Source of the DNA: Minisyncoccota bacterium
GTDB taxonomy: Bacteria > Patescibacteriota > Minisyncoccia > UBA6257 > HR35
Direction of reading: 5' to 3'
Assembly (NCBI GenBank): GCA_028276075.1
Contig: JAPYXA010000003.1
Location: forward strand, 1 to 18,448
DNA: 18,448 nucleotides
The notes beneath the pieces are model-generated. The model made no database searches. It saw only the letters and a list, made by a program, of their open reading frames with translations, and was not told the origin of the DNA. The translations under genes were made by a program, and so were the position numbers. Below, one piece after another: positions 15,749 through 18,448 of this stretch. Position 1 is the first letter of the stretch. Each line of letters opens with the position of its first letter.

Positions 15749-16205
15749 TATTTTTTTTTAAAAATTCTCTTTTTAAAAATCTTTCTTTTTCTCTTTGAAA
15801 TTCTTTCTTTTTAATTTTTTCTCTTTTTTCAAATTTTTTTAAACCTTTAACCAAAGCAATTTCTATTTTTATCAGCCTCTTTTTATTATAAATCTTTAAA
15901 GGCACAATAGTCAAACCAGGCTGTCTTATTTTAGATAAAAGGTAGTTAATCTCTCTCCTTGTAAGAAGAAGCCTTCTATCTCTCAAAGGATCGTAATTTT
16001 TATCAACATTTTTTTCTTGATAAGGAGGTAAATAAAAATTTTTTAAAAAAAGCTCTTTTCCTTTATAAGAAACATAGCTACCCTTAAGACTCCCTCTGCC
16101 TGAAAATAGAGATTTGACTTCAAAACCCTTAAGCTCAATTCCGGCTATAAATCTTTCTAAAATTTCGTAATTTCCTAAAGCGTTTTTGTTTTCAATTACA
16201 ACCAT
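15735..16205 (-). CDS. smpB: SsrA-binding protein SmpB
   Basis: 156 aa, normal length. The motifs N+.AL.NYEI.ERF.AGIEL.GFEVKSL (family GTEVKSL), the SLKGSYV strand, F.LPPY, DP.RDR+LLLTRREI..L and the tail GLKKFEKREKIKKKEFQRE match SmpB. It brings tmRNA to stalled ribosomes; its basic C-terminal tail reads the empty mRNA channel. No ssrA gene is seen in the window. It is the first gene of the operon smpB, pilin-like, yvcK, rpmG, tRNA-Trp, and is divergent from ftsK with 26 bp between start codons. Confidence 0.95.
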   Translation of the reverse strand: MVVIENKNALGNYEILERFIAGIELKGFEVKSLFSGRGSLKGSYVSYKGKELFLKNFYLPPYQEKNVDKNYDPLRDRRLLLTRREINYLLSKIRQPGLTIVPLKIYNKKRLIKIEIALVKGLKKFEKREKIKKKEFQREKERFLKREFLKKNNDKK

Positions 16206-16209
16206 TTTT

Positions 16210-16219
16210 TATTATAATA
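16210..16219. promoter_or_regulatory. Palindromic shared -10 for smpB and ftsK
   Basis: TATTATAATA is a perfect palindrome, giving TATAAT on the plus strand (16213-16218) and on the minus strand (16211-16216). Predicted starts lie ~7 nt before the ftsK ATG (16232) and at about the smpB ATG (16205), so both mRNAs would be leaderless or nearly so. -35 hexamers are weak on both sides. Confidence 0.4.
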
Positions 16220-16231
16220 ATTTTATAAACA

Positions 16232-18310
16232 ATGCCGAAAAAAAACAACAATTCAAAAAAGAAAAATAATTTATTCAAAAATTTTATAAGCCAAGAAAAT
16301 TCCCAAATTCTTATAGGCTGGTTGATTTTATTATTTAACATTTTGCTTATTATCTTTATTTTTTCTGAAGGAGGCACATTGTCTTCTGGAATAAAAAATT
16401 TTTTTACCCAAATCTTCGGATGGAGTATTTACTTTTTTATATTCTTTATCTTTTTTGTATCTTATATATTATTTCAAAAATATCCATGGTTTAAAATTTA
16501 TAAAAACATTATTGGGGGGTTAATAATATTTTTAACTTTAAATTTATATATTCACTTTATATTTAGGGAAGGTGGTATTTTGGGATCCTTGATATTATCT
16601 TTATCTTCCTATATTGGAAATTACGGTTTAGTTCTTGTTTCTTTGTTAATCTTAAATTTTGGATTATGGTTAATATTTGAAGATAAATTTTTTATTTTTT
16701 TAAAATCAGTTTTTCAAAAGTCTAAAGAAAATATAGAGAAATTAGAAGAAAAAATTAATTTTTCTGAATCCAAATTTCAACAAGAACCAATTAAAAATGT
16801 AAGAAGAGAAATAAATTATCAAACTTCTGCTGATATTAAAATAAAGGAAAAAGAAAAATCAAAATTAAAAACCAAAAAAACATTGCCTAAAAGTATTTGG
16901 AGACTACCTCCGCTTGATTTACTTTCTCAAGGCAAAGAAGAGGTATTAGCACCAGATATTAAATCAACTTCTCAAATAATTCAAAAAACATTAGAAAATT
17001 TTGGGATAAAAATAGAAGTTGTTGAAGTAGAGATAGGGCCAGCTATTACTAGATTTGGATTAAAACCTGGGGAAGGAGTAAAATTGTCTAAAATCTTAAG
17101 CTATCAATCGGATTTAGCCTTAGCCTTGGGTACTCCAAATTTAATAATTGAAACACCAATTCCAGGAAAAGCAGTTCTAGGAATTCAGGTTCCAAACAAA
17201 AAATCAGCTGTGGTAAAGTTGGGCAATATTTTAAAAGAAAAAGAATTTTCAGAGGGGTCACTTTTTACTTTTCCTGTTGGTAGAAAAATAAACGGTGAAG
17301 CTTATTTCGCTGATTTGGCAAAAATGCCACATCTTTTAATCGCTGGAACCACTGGATCTGGAAAATCAATTTTTATTCACAACATTTTAATTTCTTTTTT
17401 AATGAAAAATAGTCCTGATACTTTAAACTTGATTCTAATAGATCCCAAAAGAGTTGAGCTTATAACTTACAGCGATTTACCTCATCTTATTATGGACCCT
17501 ATTATTGATGTGAAAAAAACTCTTGCAGTTTTTAACTGGTTAATAGAGGAAATGGAAGAAAGATACAAACTACTTCAAGAATCTAAATCAAGGGATATAA
17601 ACTCTTATAATCAAAAACAAATCATAAAAAAAGACAAGTTAATGCCTCGAATAGTACTAGTTATAGATGAACTTGCTGATTTAATGATAACCTTCGGAGC
17701 AAACATTGAATCTATGATTATCCGTCTTACGCAAATGGCTAGAGCTACAGGAATTCATTTAATATTAGCCACCCAAAGACCCTCTGTTGATATAGTTACC
17801 GGTTTAATTAAAGCTAATATCCCAAACAGAATATGTTTTAAGGTTGCTTCATATGTAGACTCAAGAACAGTACTTGATATCTCAGGAGCAGAAAAACTAA
17901 TGGGAACAGGAGATGGTCTTTTTATTTCAACATCAACCTTAAGACCATTAAGAATTAAAGCGCCTTATGTCTCAGAAAACGAAATAGCGAAAGTGATAAA
18001 ATTTTGGAGCGATCAGGCAGAAGAACTTCCACAATTTGAAAAACAAACAATACCCCTTGAAGAAATAGAGAAAAAAACAGTTTATTTACAAGAAAACGAA
18101 GACGATGATTACTTATTAAAAGAAGCTATTGAAATCATTCTTGAAGCAAATAAGGCCTCAACTTCCTTGCTTCAAAGAAGACTGAAAATAGGCTACGCAA
18201 GAGCAGCAAGAATTCTGGATTTACTTGAACAAAAAGGAATAGTTGGTCCTCAGGAAGGCTCAAAGCCAAGAAAAATTTTAATAACCAAAGAAGAGTTAGA
18301 TAATTTTTAA
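16232..18310 (+). CDS. ftsK: DNA translocase FtsK/SpoIIIE
   Basis: 692 aa. The N-terminus has four membrane helices (~25-46, ~62-82, ~92-110, ~120-145), a short Lys/Glu-rich linker (~150-225), the alpha/beta motor (~226-600) with Walker A GTTGSGKS (372-379), DPKRVEL, Walker B VLVIDEL (475-481) and the ATQRPSVDIVTGLIKANIPNR and TGDGLF segments, and the gamma winged helix (626-692) that reads KOPS-type polarity sequences. FtsK pumps chromosome DNA through the closing septum. The linker is short compared with E. coli FtsK (1329 aa) and closer to SpoIIIE size. It is divergent from smpB and convergent with murA; the TAA overlaps the murA stop by 4 bp. Confidence 0.97.
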   Translation: MPKKNNNSKKKNNLFKNFISQENSQILIGWLILLFNILLIIFIFSEGGTLSSGIKNFFTQIFGWSIYFFIFFIFFVSYILFQKYPWFKIYKNIIGGLIIFLTLNLYIHFIFREGGILGSLILSLSSYIGNYGLVLVSLLILNFGLWLIFEDKFFIFLKSVFQKSKENIEKLEEKINFSESKFQQEPIKNVRREINYQTSADIKIKEKEKSKLKTKKTLPKSIWRLPPLDLLSQGKEEVLAPDIKSTSQIIQKTLENFGIKIEVVEVEIGPAITRFGLKPGEGVKLSKILSYQSDLALALGTPNLIIETPIPGKAVLGIQVPNKKSAVVKLGNILKEKEFSEGSLFTFPVGRKINGEAYFADLAKMPHLLIAGTTGSGKSIFIHNILISFLMKNSPDTLNLILIDPKRVELITYSDLPHLIMDPIIDVKKTLAVFNWLIEEMEERYKLLQESKSRDINSYNQKQIIKKDKLMPRIVLVIDELADLMITFGANIESMIIRLTQMARATGIHLILATQRPSVDIVTGLIKANIPNRICFKVASYVDSRTVLDISGAEKLMGTGDGLFISTSTLRPLRIKAPYVSENEIAKVIKFWSDQAEELPQFEKQTIPLEEIEKKTVYLQENEDDDYLLKEAIEIILEANKASTSLLQRRLKIGYARAARILDLLEQKGIVGPQEGSKPRKILITKEELDNF

Positions 18311-18448
18311 TCTATTTTTTTTATATCCGCGCCTAACATATTTAATCTTTCATCAATTTTTTCATAACCTCTTTCTATCTTTTCAACTTCGCTAATTAAA
18401 GTTTCCCCCTCAGCTATAAGACCGGCTATTAAAACAGCTATACCTGCT
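18307..18448 (-). CDS. murA: UDP-N-acetylglucosamine 1-carboxyvinyltransferase (MurA), C-terminal fragment
   Basis: 47 residues of the C-terminal end are visible on the minus strand up to a TAA stop at 18307-18309; the 5' part is outside the window. AGIAVLIAGLIAEGETLIS, then E..KIERGYE.IDERLNMLGADIKKI, matches the end of MurA (AG.ALV.AGLAA.G.T.I.....IDRGYE....KL..LGA.I.R). MurA catalyses the first committed step of peptidoglycan synthesis (enolpyruvyl transfer to UDP-GlcNAc). The catalytic cysteine/aspartate loop is not in view. Confidence 0.88.
   Translation of the reverse strand, partial: AGIAVLIAGLIAEGETLISEVEKIERGYEKIDERLNMLGADIKKID

Noticed and set aside
16192..16377. Minus-strand ORF opposite the ftsK N-terminus
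   Set aside because: Mirror of the hydrophobic ftsK membrane region; no independent support.

Overview
The window is very AT-rich, compact and gene-dense, and reads like a small-genome member of the Candidate Phyla Radiation (Patescibacteria), probably of the Parcubacteria type. The signs are short minimal versions of core proteins (a 530-aa topoisomerase I without zinc ribbons, a 98-aa hibernation factor, a 692-aa FtsK), lamin-tail and VirB2-like membrane proteins, tRNAs without encoded CCA, few Shine-Dalgarno sites, and a 23S-5S unit with no 16S upstream. TGA is used as a stop (dprA), so the Gracilibacteria UGA-glycine code does not apply. The lineage is inferred from gene content, not from a phylogeny.

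Layout. 1-926: the 3' end of priA (+) meets a multi-pass membrane protein (-) at a shared TTAA stop. 1088-2183: a ribosomal stalk operon on the minus strand (promoter, leader, rplJ, rplL, terminator hairpin, tRNA-Ala). 2326-3087: a membrane-anchored cysteine-motif protein (-). 3166-6525: 5S and 23S rRNA on the minus strand, driven by a perfect consensus promoter with a long processing stem. 6549-7259: an MscS-type membrane protein (-). 7260-7735: a regulatory region with a short upstream ORF, a candidate small RNA with a strong terminator, near-consensus DnaA-like boxes, a good sigma-70 promoter, a possible leader peptide and two mutually exclusive G/C hairpins in front of an unknown 193-aa protein. 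8312-9628: a secreted, membrane-anchored protein with two lamin-tail domains (-). 9721-12332: a dprA-topA operon (+). 12329-12729: hpf preceded by tRNA-Leu (-). 13147-13704: an HD-domain hydrolase (+). 13914-16205: a minus-strand operon smpB / VirB2-like / yvcK / rpmG / tRNA-Trp, followed by a small ORF that may be a gene remnant. 16232-18310: ftsK (+), convergent with the 3' end of murA (-).

The genes are mostly housekeeping: translation (uL10, bL12, bL33, rRNA, three tRNAs, SmpB, HPF), replication, recombination and topology (PriA, DprA, TopA, FtsK), and envelope and wall metabolism (MurA, YvcK, mechanosensitive-type channel, lamin-tail protein). No CRISPR array, transposon, phage or obvious defence system is visible. 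The least explained part is 7260-7735 together with the protein it precedes.
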